From the NCBI RefSeq assembly GCF_001482365.1, contig NZ_CP013254.1:3100001-3164000 (forward strand): DNA of 64,000 bases, written 5' to 3'. This DNA comes from Kocuria flava. Lineage in GTDB: Bacteria; Actinomycetota; Actinomycetes; Actinomycetales; Micrococcaceae. The position numbers and the translations under genes are program-made. This document shows, piece after piece, positions 36,328-45,558 of this stretch. Every line of letters starts with the position of its first letter. Within the stretch, counting starts at the first letter, position 1. The notes beneath the pieces were generated by a model, which was not told the DNA's origin, searched no databases, and saw only the letters and a program-made list of their open reading frames with translations.

Positions 36328-36947
36328 TTGGCGTCCTCCTGCTTCTTCTTGCTGGCGGCGGCCACGAAGGACTCGAAGGCGTCCTTGGTGAACACCACGT
36401 CGTCGGAGACGAGCACGTCGTACGTGTTCAGCTGGTCGGCGTAGACGGAGTGCACGCCGGCCAGGTTGCGGACCGAGAGCGCGGCGACGTCCTCGGTGCG
36501 GCCCAGGACGACCAGCACGCTGCGGCGCTCGGTCAGCCCGAGCAGCGCGGCCTTGGCGCCCCTGGTGGAGGGCACGGAGCCCTCGACGAGGGACTCCACC
36601 ACGTGCACGCGCCCGTTGCGGGCCCGGTCGGAGAGGGCACCGCGCAGGGCGGCGGCCTTCATCTTCTTGGGGGTCCGCTGCGAGTAGTCGCGCGGGGTCG
36701 GGCCGTGCACGATCCCGCCGCCGGTCATGTGCGGGGCGCGGATCGAGCCCTGGCGCGCGCGGCCGGTGCCCTTCTGCTTGAAGGGCTTGCGGCCGGCGCC
36801 GGAGACCTCGGCGCGGGTCTTGGTCTTGTGCGTGCCCTGGCGCGCCGCGGCCAGCTGGGCGACGACGACCTGGTGCAGCAGCGGCACGTTGGTCTGGACG
36901 TCGAAGATCTCGGCGGGCAGGTCGACGTTGACGGTCTGAGTTGCCAT
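36324..36947 (-). CDS. rplD: 50S ribosomal protein L4
   Basis: Exit-tunnel protein and, in E. coli, autoregulator of the S10 operon. The product is 207 residues. The tunnel loop reads KPFKQKGTGRARQGSIRAPH, wild type as far as can be judged, and GGGIVHGPTPRDYSQRTPKK follows. rplC is 6 nt upstream. Confidence 0.97.
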   Translation of the reverse strand: MATQTVNVDLPAEIFDVQTNVPLLHQVVVAQLAAARQGTHKTKTRAEVSGAGRKPFKQKGTGRARQGSIRAPHMTGGGIVHGPTPRDYSQRTPKKMKAAALRGALSDRARNGRVHVVESLVEGSVPSTRGAKAALLGLTERRSVLVVLGRTEDVAALSVRNLAGVHSVYADQLNTYDVLVSDDVVFTKDAFESFVAAASKKKQEDAK

Positions 36948-36953
36948 GGTCTA

Positions 36954-37610
36954 TCAGGCTCCCTTCACTGCGGAACGGACGAGGACGACCGAACCCTTGG
37001 GGCCCGGCAGGGCGCCCTTGATGAGCAGCAGGGAGTTCTCGGCGTCCACGGCGTGAACGGTGAGGCTCTGCGTCGTGTGACGGACGGCGCCCATGCGGCC
37101 CGCCATGCGCATGCCCTTGAACACGCGAGCGGGGTAGGACGCGCCGCCGATCGATCCCGGCTTGCGGTGGTTCTTGTGGGCACCGTGGGAGGCGCCGACG
37201 CCGGCGAAGCCGTGGCGCTTCATGACACCGGCCGTGCCCTTGCCCTTGGTCGTGCCGATGACGTCGACCTTCTGGCCGGCCTCGAACAGCTCGACGGACA
37301 GCTCCTGGCCGAGCTCGTAGGTGTCGGCGTCGGCGGTGCGCAGCTCGACGACGTGGCGGCGGGGGGTGACGCCCGCCTTCTCGAAGTGGCCGGCCAGCGG
37401 CTTGGTGACCTTGCGAGGGTCGACGGCGCCGAAGCCGATCTGCACGGCGGCGTAGCCGTCGCGGTCCTGGGTGCGCAGCTGGGTCACGACGTTGGAGTCC
37501 GCCTTGACGACGGTCACCGGCACGAACTTCCCGTTCTCGTCCCAGACCTGGGTCATGCCGAGCTTGGTGCCCAGCAGGCCCTTCACCTGGCGTTCGAAAG
37601 TGGTAGTCAT
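36954..37610 (-). CDS. rplC: 50S ribosomal protein L3
   Basis: Early-assembly protein near the peptidyl-transferase centre. The product is 218 residues with VKGLLGTKLGMTQVWDENGK and MKRHGFAGVGASHGAHKNHR. It follows rpsJ by 16 nt. Confidence 0.98.
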   Translation of the reverse strand: MTTTFERQVKGLLGTKLGMTQVWDENGKFVPVTVVKADSNVVTQLRTQDRDGYAAVQIGFGAVDPRKVTKPLAGHFEKAGVTPRRHVVELRTADADTYELGQELSVELFEAGQKVDVIGTTKGKGTAGVMKRHGFAGVGASHGAHKNHRKPGSIGGASYPARVFKGMRMAGRMGAVRHTTQSLTVHAVDAENSLLLIKGALPGPKGSVVLVRSAVKGA

Positions 37611-37626
37611 TGGGATGCGGTCCTCT

Positions 37627-37935
37627 TTACAGCTTGATTTCGATGTTCACGTCGGCCGGCAGGTCGAGGCGCATGAGCGAGTCGACGGCCTTCGGCGTGG
37701 GGTCGATGATGTCGATCAGCCGCTTGTGGGTGCGCATCTCGAAGTGCTCACGGCTGTCCTTGTACTTGTGCGGCGAGCGGATGACGCAGTACACGTTCTT
37801 CTCCGTCGGCAGCGGCACGGGGCCGACCACCGTCGCGCCGGCGCGCGTCACCGTCTCAACGATCTTCCGGGCCGAGACGTCGATGACCTCGTGGTCATAG
37901 GACTTCAGCCGGATGCGGATTTTCTGTCCCGCCAT
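37627..37935 (-). CDS. rpsJ: 30S ribosomal protein S10 (NusE)
   Basis: Ribosomal protein that also couples transcription and translation with NusB/NusG. The product is 102 residues ([20 protein letters not shown]) with [20 protein letters not shown]. First gene of an 11-gene S10 operon (rpsJ-rplCDWB-rpsS-rplV-rpsC-rplP-rpmC-rpsQ). Confidence 0.98.
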
Positions 37936-38267
37936 GGCGTCGTGACTCTCTTTCTTCAAGTACTTCCCTGTGACGGAGCTGGCGCTCCTTGTGCATGGCG
38001 CCCTGAGGGCGGACGCCGCTCCCCGCAGGCTGAATCCGGGAGTCCCGGGTTCCTCACCCTGCTGGAGCACCGACCCCCGAACTCGGGCGTGTCGCCGCGT
38101 GCGGAGCACACGGGAGCACCGGGTTCCTGGATGCGGGGCGGGTCGTCGGTGGTCCGTCCGTGGCAGCGGCATCGGCTGCTGGCCCTCGGTTCTGCTTCGG
38201 AGCCCTGTCCTGCTTCGGGGCTGGCCGGTTCGAACCGCTGAGAGCACACGGCGGCGCTTGAACAACG
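37936..38267 (-). promoter_or_regulatory. Long structured leader of the S10 operon
   Basis: About 330 nt lie between the predicted transcription start and rpsJ, with no gene visible. It holds several small inverted repeats: CGGTTCGAACCG (38226-38237), a nested CGTGT/ACACG hairpin near 38089-38113, and CCGGGA/TCCCGG near 38037-38049. CTGCTTCGG occurs twice near 38192 and 38210. An L4-type or other ribosomal-protein control element is possible but not shown. Confidence 0.45.
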
Positions 38268-38273
38268 TCGTCC

Positions 38274-38302
38274 ATCCTGCCAGAGATCCCGGGCGGGCGC
38301 AA
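38274..38302 (-). promoter_or_regulatory. S10 operon promoter
   Basis: Minus-strand -35 TTGCGC (38297-38302), 17-bp spacer, -10 CAGGAT (38274-38279). It lies just beyond the tuf terminator side of the 506-bp tuf-rpsJ gap (37936-38441). Confidence 0.6.
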
Positions 38303-38374
38303 ACGGCGGCGGCCCTCCCCCGCCCCGGCCGGCGGGCCGCCGGCGGGCCAGCACGGCGGAAGAGGCCCCGGAAC

Positions 38375-38415
38375 GCGCAGGACCCCCGCCGCGGGTGCGG
38401 CGGGGGGTCCTGCGC
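38375..38415 (-). terminator. Terminator after tuf
   Basis: An 18-bp stem with one bulge (arms from 38375 and up to 38415, loop near GGGT) starts 26 nt past the tuf stop. It ends the str operon. Confidence 0.85.
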
Positions 38416-38441
38416 TGACCGGTCAGGCAGTCCGGGAGGAA

Positions 38442-39632
<1,191 letters not shown>

Positions 39633-39734
39633 GGTTGTTCCTCCTAGAACATGTGTGGAAACTTGCTCAGCGATCCCCGCGACGCGTCGCGCGCCCGGTG
39701 GAGCGAGGCGATCAGCAGTACTGAAACCTCGGCA

Positions 39735-39775
39735 AGTCTACGTGGGGTGTCGTCTTTTGATGAAATTTTCCCGGC
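39735..39775 (-). promoter_or_regulatory. Putative tuf-specific promoter with AT-rich upstream patch
   Basis: TAGACT at 39735-39740 (minus strand) lies about 100 nt before tuf. Directly upstream, 39755-39775 is unusually AT-rich for this genome (AAAATTTCATCAAAA on the minus strand), which could be an UP element for the alpha C-terminal domain. No canonical -35 is visible. Confidence 0.5.
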
Positions 39776-39794
39776 CGGGGCCGAGGGGTGGTGC

Positions 39795-41909
39795 TTACTC
39801 GCCGCGGTTCTTCTGGATGATCTCGTCGGCGACGGCCTTCGGGACCTCCGAGTAGCTGTCGAACTGCATCGAGTAGACGGCGCGGCCCTGGGTCTTGGAG
39901 CGCAGGTCGCCGATGTAGCCGAACATCTCGGACAGCGGCACGAGCGCCTTGACCAGCTTCACGCCGGTGACGTCCTCCATGGACTGGATCTGGCCACGGC
40001 GGGAGTTCAGGTCGCCGATGACCTCGCCCATGTACTCCTCGGGGGTGCGCACCTCGACCGCCATCAGCGGCTCGAGCAGGACCGGGCTGGCCTTGCGCGC
40101 GCCCTCCTTGAAGACCATGGAGCCGGCGATCTTGAAGGCCATCTCCGAGGAGTCGACGTCGTGGTAGGCGCCGTCGATGAGCGTCGCCTTCACGCCGACC
40201 ACCGGGTAGCCGGCGAGGATGCCCAGCTGCATGGCGTCCTGGATGCCGGCGTCCACCGAGGGGATGTACTCGCGGGGGACGCGGCCGCCGGTGACCTTGT
40301 TGTCGAACTCGTAGAGCTCCTCGGCGTCCAGCGGCAGCGGCTCGAACGAGACCTGGACCTTCGCGAACTGGCCGGACCCGCCCGTCTGCTTCTTGTGGGT
40401 GTAGTCGACCTTCTCGACGGCCTTCTTGATGGTCTCGCGGTAGGCCACCTGGGGCTTGCCGACGTTGGCCTCGACCTTGAACTCGCGCTTCATGCGGTCC
40501 ACCAGGATGTCCAGGTGGAGCTCGCCCATGCCGCCGATCTCGGTCTGGCCGGTCTCCTCGTTGAGGGACACGGTGAACGTGGGGTCCTCGGCGGAGAGCT
40601 TCTGGATCGCGGTGGACAGCTTCTCCTGGTCGCCCTTGGTCTTGGGCTCGATCGCCACGGAGATCACGGGCTCGGGGAAGGTCATCGACTCGAGCACGAT
40701 CGGGTTCTGCGGGTCGCAGAGGGTGTCACCGGTGGTGGTGTCCTTCAGTCCGATGGCCGCGTAGATGTGGCCCGCACGGATCTCGTCGACCGGGTTCTCC
40801 TTGTTGGAGTGCATCTGGAACAGCTTGCCGATGCGCTCCTTCTTGCCCTTGGTCGAGTTGAGCACCTGCTCGCCGTTGACGGCCTTGCCCGAGTAGACGC
40901 GGATGTAGGTCAGCTGCCCGTAGAACGGGTGGGCGGCGACCTTGAACGCGAGGGCGGAGAAGGGGGCGCTGTAGTCGACCGGACGGGTGAGGATCTCCTC
41001 CTCGTCGTTCAGGGCGTGGCCCTGCACGTTGGGGACGTCCAGCGGGGAGGGCAGGAAGTCGATGACCGCGTCGAGCATCGGCTGCACGCCGCGGTTCTTG
41101 AACGCGGAGCCGCACAGCACGGGGTAGGCCTCGGAGTTGATGGTCAGCTTCCGGATGCCGGCCTTGAGCTCCTCGAGGGTGAGCTCCTCGCCGCCGAGGT
41201 ACTTCTCCATGAGCTCGTCGTCGGACTCGGCGACGGTCTCGACCAGCTGGTTGCGGTACTCCTCGGCACGCTCCTGGAGATCGGCGGGGATGTCCTCGAT
41301 CTCGTACTTGGCGCCCATGGTGACGTCGCCCTTGGAGTCGCCGGGCCACACGAAGGCCTTCATGGTCAGCAGGTCCACGACACCGGTGAAGGCGGACTCC
41401 GCGCCGATCGGCAGCTGCATCACCAGCGGCTTGGCCCCGAGCCGGTTGATGATGGTGTCGACGGTGAAGTAGAAGTCGGCGCCCAGCTTGTCCATCTTGT
41501 TGACGAAGCAGATGCGGGGGACGTCGTACTTGTCGGCCTGGCGCCAGACCGTCTCCGACTGGGGCTCGACGCCCTCCTTGCCGTCGAAGACCGCCACGGC
41601 GCCGTCGAGCACGCGCAGGGAGCGCTCGACCTCGACCGTGAAGTCCACGTGGCCGGGGGTGTCGATGATGTTGATCTGGTTGTCGTGCCAGTAGCAGGAC
41701 GTCGCGGCCGACGTGATCGTGATGCCGCGCTCCTGCTCCTGGGCCATCCAGTCCATCGTGGAGGCACCGTCGTGGGTCTCGCCGAGCTTGTGGCTGATGC
41801 CGGTGTAGAACAGGATGCGTTCGGTCGTGGTGGTCTTGCCGGCATCGATGTGGGCCATGATGCCGATGTTGCGGACCTTCTTCAGGTCGGTAAGCACGTC
41901 GAGTGCCAC
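39795..41909 (-). CDS. fusA: Elongation factor G
   Basis: GTPase for ribosomal translocation and recycling. The product is 704 residues with G1 AHIDAGKTTT (near 19-28), RGITITSAAT, G3 DTPGHVDFTVEVERSL (near 85) and G4 NKMDKLG (near 139). Domain IV has GGSGQFAKVQVSFEPL and GGRVPREYIPSVDAG. Third gene of rpsL-rpsG-fusA-tuf. Confidence 0.98.
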   Translation of the reverse strand: MALDVLTDLKKVRNIGIMAHIDAGKTTTTERILFYTGISHKLGETHDGASTMDWMAQEQERGITITSAATSCYWHDNQINIIDTPGHVDFTVEVERSLRVLDGAVAVFDGKEGVEPQSETVWRQADKYDVPRICFVNKMDKLGADFYFTVDTIINRLGAKPLVMQLPIGAESAFTGVVDLLTMKAFVWPGDSKGDVTMGAKYEIEDIPADLQERAEEYRNQLVETVAESDDELMEKYLGGEELTLEELKAGIRKLTINSEAYPVLCGSAFKNRGVQPMLDAVIDFLPSPLDVPNVQGHALNDEEEILTRPVDYSAPFSALAFKVAAHPFYGQLTYIRVYSGKAVNGEQVLNSTKGKKERIGKLFQMHSNKENPVDEIRAGHIYAAIGLKDTTTGDTLCDPQNPIVLESMTFPEPVISVAIEPKTKGDQEKLSTAIQKLSAEDPTFTVSLNEETGQTEIGGMGELHLDILVDRMKREFKVEANVGKPQVAYRETIKKAVEKVDYTHKKQTGGSGQFAKVQVSFEPLPLDAEELYEFDNKVTGGRVPREYIPSVDAGIQDAMQLGILAGYPVVGVKATLIDGAYHDVDSSEMAFKIAGSMVFKEGARKASPVLLEPLMAVEVRTPEEYMGEVIGDLNSRRGQIQSMEDVTGVKLVKALVPLSEMFGYIGDLRSKTQGRAVYSMQFDSYSEVPKAVADEIIQKNRGE

Positions 41910-41978
41910 GGTGTTTCCCTTCAGGAGATGGTGCCGGCGGCCTGCCGGCCCGGTGGGGCCGGCAGGCCGGAGAAGATT

Positions 41979-42449
41979 CTACCAGCGGTAGTGGGCGAAG
42001 GCCTTGTTGGACTCAGCCATCTTGTGGGTGTCCTCGCGGCGCTTCACGGCGGCACCGAGACCGTTGGACGCGTCCAGGATCTCGTTCTGCAGGCGCTCCG
42101 TCATGGTGTTCTCGCGGCGGAGCTTGGAGTAGCCCACGAGCCAGCGCAGCGACAGCGCCTGGGCGCGGCCGGGCTTGACCTCGACGGGCACCTGGTAGGT
42201 GGCGCCGCCGACGCGGCGGGACTTGACCTCGAGGGCCGGCTTGACGTTCTCCAGGGCCTTCTTGAGGGTGGCCACGGGGTCGGCGCCGGTCTTGCCGCGC
42301 ACGCCCTCGAGCGCGCCGTAGACGATGCGCTCGGCGGTGGACTTCTTGCCGTCCTGGAGGACCTTGTTGATCAGCTGCGTGACGACCGGCGAGCCGTAGA
42401 CGGGGTCGACGACGAGCGGGCGCTTGGGAGCGGGACCCTTACGAGGCAT
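41979..42449 (-). CDS. rpsG: 30S ribosomal protein S7
   Basis: Primary head-assembly protein. The product is 156 residues (MPRKGPAPKRPLVVDPVYGS) with LINKVLQDGKKSTAERIVYG and RREDTHKMAESNKAFAHYRW at the end. Its ATG shares one base with the rpsL stop (TAATG). Confidence 0.98.
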   Translation of the reverse strand: MPRKGPAPKRPLVVDPVYGSPVVTQLINKVLQDGKKSTAERIVYGALEGVRGKTGADPVATLKKALENVKPALEVKSRRVGGATYQVPVEVKPGRAQALSLRWLVGYSKLRRENTMTERLQNEILDASNGLGAAVKRREDTHKMAESNKAFAHYRW

Positions 42450-42823
42450 TACTTCTTCTCCTTCTTGGCGCCGTAGCGGGAGCGGGCCTGCTGGCGGCCC
42501 TTGACACCCTGGGTGTCGAGGGCGCCGCGGACGATCTTGTAGCGGACACCCGGGAGGTCCTTCACGCGGCCGCCGCGCACGAGCACGATGGAGTGCTCCT
42601 GCAGGTTGTGGCCCTCGCCCGGGATGTAGGCGGTGACCTCGACGCCGCCGTTGAGCTTCACGCGGGCGACCTTGCGCAGCGCGGAGTTCGGCTTCTTCGG
42701 GGTGGTGGTGTAGACGCGGGTGCACACGCCGCGCTTCATGGGGCTGCCCTTGAGCGCGGGCGCCTTGGTCTTGACGACCTTGGGGGTCCGGCCCTTGCGG
42801 ACCAGCTGCTGGATGGTAGGCAC
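42449..42823 (-). CDS. rpsL: 30S ribosomal protein S12
   Basis: Decoding-centre protein. The product is 124 residues from a GTG at 42823, with AGGAG upstream. TTTPKKPNSALRKVARVKLN and GGRVKDLPGVRYKIVRG contain the two lysines whose mutation gives streptomycin resistance; both are wild type. First gene of the str operon. Confidence 0.98.
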   Translation of the reverse strand: MPTIQQLVRKGRTPKVVKTKAPALKGSPMKRGVCTRVYTTTPKKPNSALRKVARVKLNGGVEVTAYIPGEGHNLQEHSIVLVRGGRVKDLPGVRYKIVRGALDTQGVKGRQQARSRYGAKKEKK

Positions 42824-43100
42824 TGTGTCTCCTGATCGGACGGGCCGCGCCGGCGGCCCGCTGGGATGGTCGGCTCCTCCTCCCCCGGTGCGGGACCGGG
42901 GGCGGGGACGGCGTCCCGGGTGCTGCCGGCGCGGCCGGGGCCGCACACCGGTGCCCGGGAGTTTCCGTGGGCAGACGAAAAGGATGGCATTTCGGCACAT
43001 GCTGCGTGCCGGAGGACCGGGTCCGTTCTGCCATTGATTCCCGCGGTTCCCGCCGCCGCACGGGGCGAGGGCAGGGACCGTGCAATTCCACGACAGCCTA
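42824..43100 (-). promoter_or_regulatory. str operon promoter and leader
   Basis: The 312-bp gap upstream of rpsL (42824-43135) holds no gene. TAGGCT at 43095-43100 (minus strand), with a weak TTTCCG 18 bp upstream, is the likely promoter, giving a leader of about 265 nt. A CCCCCGGT/ACCGGGGG hairpin (42882-42902) lies in the leader. Confidence 0.5.
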
Positions 43101-43105
43101 TCAGA

Positions 43106-43136
43106 GAGGCCCCGCCCCCGGAAACCGGGGCGGGCT
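43106..43136 (-). terminator. Probable terminator after the IclR gene
   Basis: GGCCCCGCCCCCGG pairs with CCGGGGCGGGC around an AAA loop with one bulge, directly at the end of the regulator gene. It overlaps the likely -35 region of the rpsL promoter. Confidence 0.6.
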
Positions 43137-43948
43137 CAGCGGCCGGCGGCGGCGAGGTCCGCGGAGATCCGGCGGGCGCACTCGAGCAGCGGGGGCACGA
43201 CGTCGCGCCGGGGGTCGGTGCCCGCGGCCCCCGGCACGCCCACGCGCATGGAGACGTTCACGGCGGCGACCACGCGGCCGGCGCCGTCGTGGACGGGGGC
43301 CGCCACGGAGCACAGCCCTGCCTCGAGCTCCTGGTCCACGAGCGCCCAGCCCTGGGCGCGGACCGTGCGCAGGTCCTCCTCGAGCAGGGCGCGGTCGGTG
43401 AGGGTGCGGTCGGTGCGGGCCTCGAGGCGGGCGGTGCGGAAGTACTCCGCGAGCTCGTCGGGCCCGAGCCCGGCGAGCAGCACCCGGCCCATCGACGTGG
43501 CGTGGGCGGGGAAGCGGGTGCCCACGGCGATGGCCACGGTCATGATCCGGCGGGTGGCGACCCGGGCGACGTAGACGATGTCGGTGCCGTCGAGCACGGA
43601 GGCCGAGGTGGACTCCTCCAGCAGCGCGGACAGGGCCTCGAGGTGCGGGCCCGCCAGCGCCGGCAGCGACAGGGCGGAGAGGTAGGCGTAGCCGAGCCGG
43701 AGCACCTTGGGGGTGAGCTCGAACAGCCGCCCGTCGGTGCGCACGTAGCCGAGCTCCTCGAGGGTCAGCAGGAAGCGGCGCGCGGTGGCGCGGGTGAGGC
43801 CGGTGCGCCGTGAGACGTCGCTGAGGGTCATCCGGGGGTGCCCGGCGTCGAAGGCGGAGATCACCTCCAGCCCGCGTGCGAGGGACTGGACGAACTGGCC
43901 GCCGGGGCCCCGCTCCCCCGCGGGCGTGCTCGGCTCGGGCTCGGTCAC
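43136..43948 (-). CDS. pcaR: IclR-family regulator, PcaR/PcaU type
   Basis: Predicted transcriptional regulator of the beta-ketoadipate genes. The product is 270 residues from a GTG at 43948, with GAGGAGG upstream; longer frames lack conservation. The N-terminal winged HTH (near 20-80) has VQSLARGLEVISAFDAGHPR, LSDVSRRTGLTRATARRFLL and LEELGYVRTDGRLFELTPKV. The C-terminal effector domain has ATSMGRVLLAGL and WALVDQELEAGL. FVQSLARGL and the overall pattern fit the PcaR/CatR/PobR branch. It is the last gene after pcaJ, beyond a strong terminator. Confidence 0.88.
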   Translation of the reverse strand: MTEPEPSTPAGERGPGGQFVQSLARGLEVISAFDAGHPRMTLSDVSRRTGLTRATARRFLLTLEELGYVRTDGRLFELTPKVLRLGYAYLSALSLPALAGPHLEALSALLEESTSASVLDGTDIVYVARVATRRIMTVAIAVGTRFPAHATSMGRVLLAGLGPDELAEYFRTARLEARTDRTLTDRALLEEDLRTVRAQGWALVDQELEAGLCSVAAPVHDGAGRVVAAVNVSMRVGVPGAAGTDPRRDVVPPLLECARRISADLAAAGR

Positions 43949-44009
43949 GGGGGCCTCCTCGGGCGGTGGGACGGCACGGGACGGGCGGGCGGCGGAGCCG
44001 GACGGCCGC

Positions 44010-44026
44010 CGGGACACCGTGTCCCG
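44010..44026. promoter_or_regulatory. Palindromic candidate operator upstream of pcaR
   Basis: CGGGACAC and GTGTCCCG form a perfect 8-bp inverted repeat with one central base, 62 bp before the pcaR GTG. Position and size fit an IclR-type autoregulatory site; binding is inference. Confidence 0.45.
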
Positions 44027-44093
44027 GCCGGACCGTCCCGGACCGGCGGACCGGCGGACCGCCCGGGCGGGACCCGCCGGGCGGGCGCAGGGC

Positions 44094-44130
44094 GTCCCCG
44101 CGGCCGGCGGGTCCGGCCGGCCGCGGGGAC
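44094..44130 (-). terminator. Terminator after pcaJ
   Basis: A perfect 15-bp stem (arms 44094-44108 and 44116-44130, 7-nt loop) starts 3 nt after the pcaJ stop and closes the pcaHGBDCFIJ operon. Confidence 0.85.
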
Positions 44131-44133
44131 CGG

Positions 44134-44826
44134 TCAGCCGGCGGCGGGGCGCAGCGGCAGGCCGACGAGCTCCTGGAGCTCCTCGAAGTCGGTGCCGAAG
44201 GTCTCGCGCACGCTCAGGCCGTCCTCGTCGACGAGGAACACGGCCCGGTCGGTGTAGACGCGCGAGACGCAGCCGACGCCGGTGAGCGGCATGGTGCACT
44301 TCTCCACCAGCTTGGACTGGCCCTTCTTGGTGAGCAGGGTCATCATCACGAAGGTCTGCTTGGCCCCGGTGGCCAGGTCCATGGCCCCGCCCACGGCGGG
44401 GATGGCCTCGGGCTTGCCGGTGTGCCAGTTCGCGAGGTTGCCCTCGACGTCCACCTGGAAGGCCCCGAGCACGCAGCAGTCGAGGTGGCCGCCGCGCATC
44501 ATGGCGAACGAGTCCGCGTGGTGGAAGTAGGAGCAGCCGGGGGTCTCGACGACGGGGATCTTGCCGGCGTTGATGAGGTCCGGGTCGACCTCGTCGCCGT
44601 GGGCCTCGCGGCCCATCCCGAGCATGCCGTTCTCGGTGTGCAGCGTGACGTCGTGCTCGGCGGTGAGGTGGTTGGCGACGAGGGTCGGCTGGCCGATGCC
44701 CAGGTTGACGTAGGAGCCGGCGGGGATGTCGGCGGCCACGACCCGCGCGAGCTCCTCGGGGCCGAGGGGGTGCTCGGCGGTGCGCGGGACCGCGGTGGTC
44801 TGCTCTCGGGTGGTGCGCTCGCTCAT
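44134..44826 (-). CDS. pcaJ: 3-oxoadipate CoA-transferase subunit B
   Basis: With PcaI it transfers CoA from succinyl-CoA to 3-oxoadipate. The product is 230 residues with VNLGIGQPTLVANHL and the catalytic-Glu motif TENGMLGMG (near 65). GGAMDLATGAKQTFVMM is typical of family I CoA-transferases. Acetoacetate or succinyl-CoA:3-ketoacid transferases are close relatives; the neighbouring pca genes decide the assignment. It lies 5 nt downstream of pcaI. Confidence 0.93.
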   Translation of the reverse strand: MSERTTREQTTAVPRTAEHPLGPEELARVVAADIPAGSYVNLGIGQPTLVANHLTAEHDVTLHTENGMLGMGREAHGDEVDPDLINAGKIPVVETPGCSYFHHADSFAMMRGGHLDCCVLGAFQVDVEGNLANWHTGKPEAIPAVGGAMDLATGAKQTFVMMTLLTKKGQSKLVEKCTMPLTGVGCVSRVYTDRAVFLVDEDGLSVRETFGTDFEELQELVGLPLRPAAG

Positions 44827-44831
44827 GGGGT

Positions 44832-45524
44832 TCAGAGCTCCTCTCGGGGGTCGGTCTGGGCCGGGGACTCGAGCCGCACGACCGTGTCCACGTAGATGCC
44901 GGGGGTCACGACGACCTCGGGGTCGAGCTCGCCGCGCTCGACGATCTCGGCGACCTGCACGATGGAGGTCGTCGCCGCGGCGGCCATGATCGGCCCGAAG
45001 TTGCGCGCCGTCTTGCGGTAGACGAGGTTGCCGGCGCGGTCGGCGACGTGCGCCTTGGTCAGGGAGTAGTCGGCCCTGATGGGGTGCTCGAGGACGTAGT
45101 GGCGGCCGTCGATCTCGCGCACCTCCTTGCCCTCGGCCAGCGGGGTGCCGTAGCCGGTGGGTGTGAAGAACGCCCCGATCCCGGCCCCCGCGGCGCGGAT
45201 CCGCTCGGCGAGGTTGCCCTGCGGGACGACCTCGAGCTCGATCTCGCCCGCGCGGTACTTCTCGTCGAAGTGCCAGGAGTCGGACTGGCGGGGGAAGGAG
45301 CAGATGATCCTGCGCACCCGCCCGAGCTGGATGAGCTTGGCGAGGCCCACGTCGCCGTTGCCGGCGTTGTTGTTGACGACGGTCAGGTCGGTGGCGCCGT
45401 GGTCGATCAGCGCGTCGATGAGCTCGACGGGCTGTCCGGCGACGCCGAAGCCGCCGATCATGACGGTGGCGCCGTCCTCGATCTGCGCCACGGCCTCGGC
45501 GCAGCTGGCTGCGATGGTGAGCAT
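44832..45524 (-). CDS. pcaI: 3-oxoadipate CoA-transferase subunit A
   Basis: CoA-binding subunit of the PcaIJ transferase. The product is 230 residues with GATVMIGGFGVAGQPVELID (near 18-37), LTVVNNNAGNGDVGLAKLI and FFTPTGYGTPLAEGKEV. The start ATG has GGAAGG about 10 nt upstream. It sits between pcaF and pcaJ, so the last two pathway steps are encoded together. Confidence 0.93.
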   Translation of the reverse strand: MLTIAASCAEAVAQIEDGATVMIGGFGVAGQPVELIDALIDHGATDLTVVNNNAGNGDVGLAKLIQLGRVRRIICSFPRQSDSWHFDEKYRAGEIELEVVPQGNLAERIRAAGAGIGAFFTPTGYGTPLAEGKEVREIDGRHYVLEHPIRADYSLTKAHVADRAGNLVYRKTARNFGPIMAAAATTSIVQVAEIVERGELDPEVVVTPGIYVDTVVRLESPAQTDPREEL

Positions 45525-45558
45525 GCGGTGTGCCTTCCTTCGGGGTCCGGTCGGGTTC

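Noticed and set aside
42449..42823. Possible streptomycin-resistance change in rpsL
   Set aside because: Both critical lysines (in TTPKKPNS and RVKDLPG) are present.
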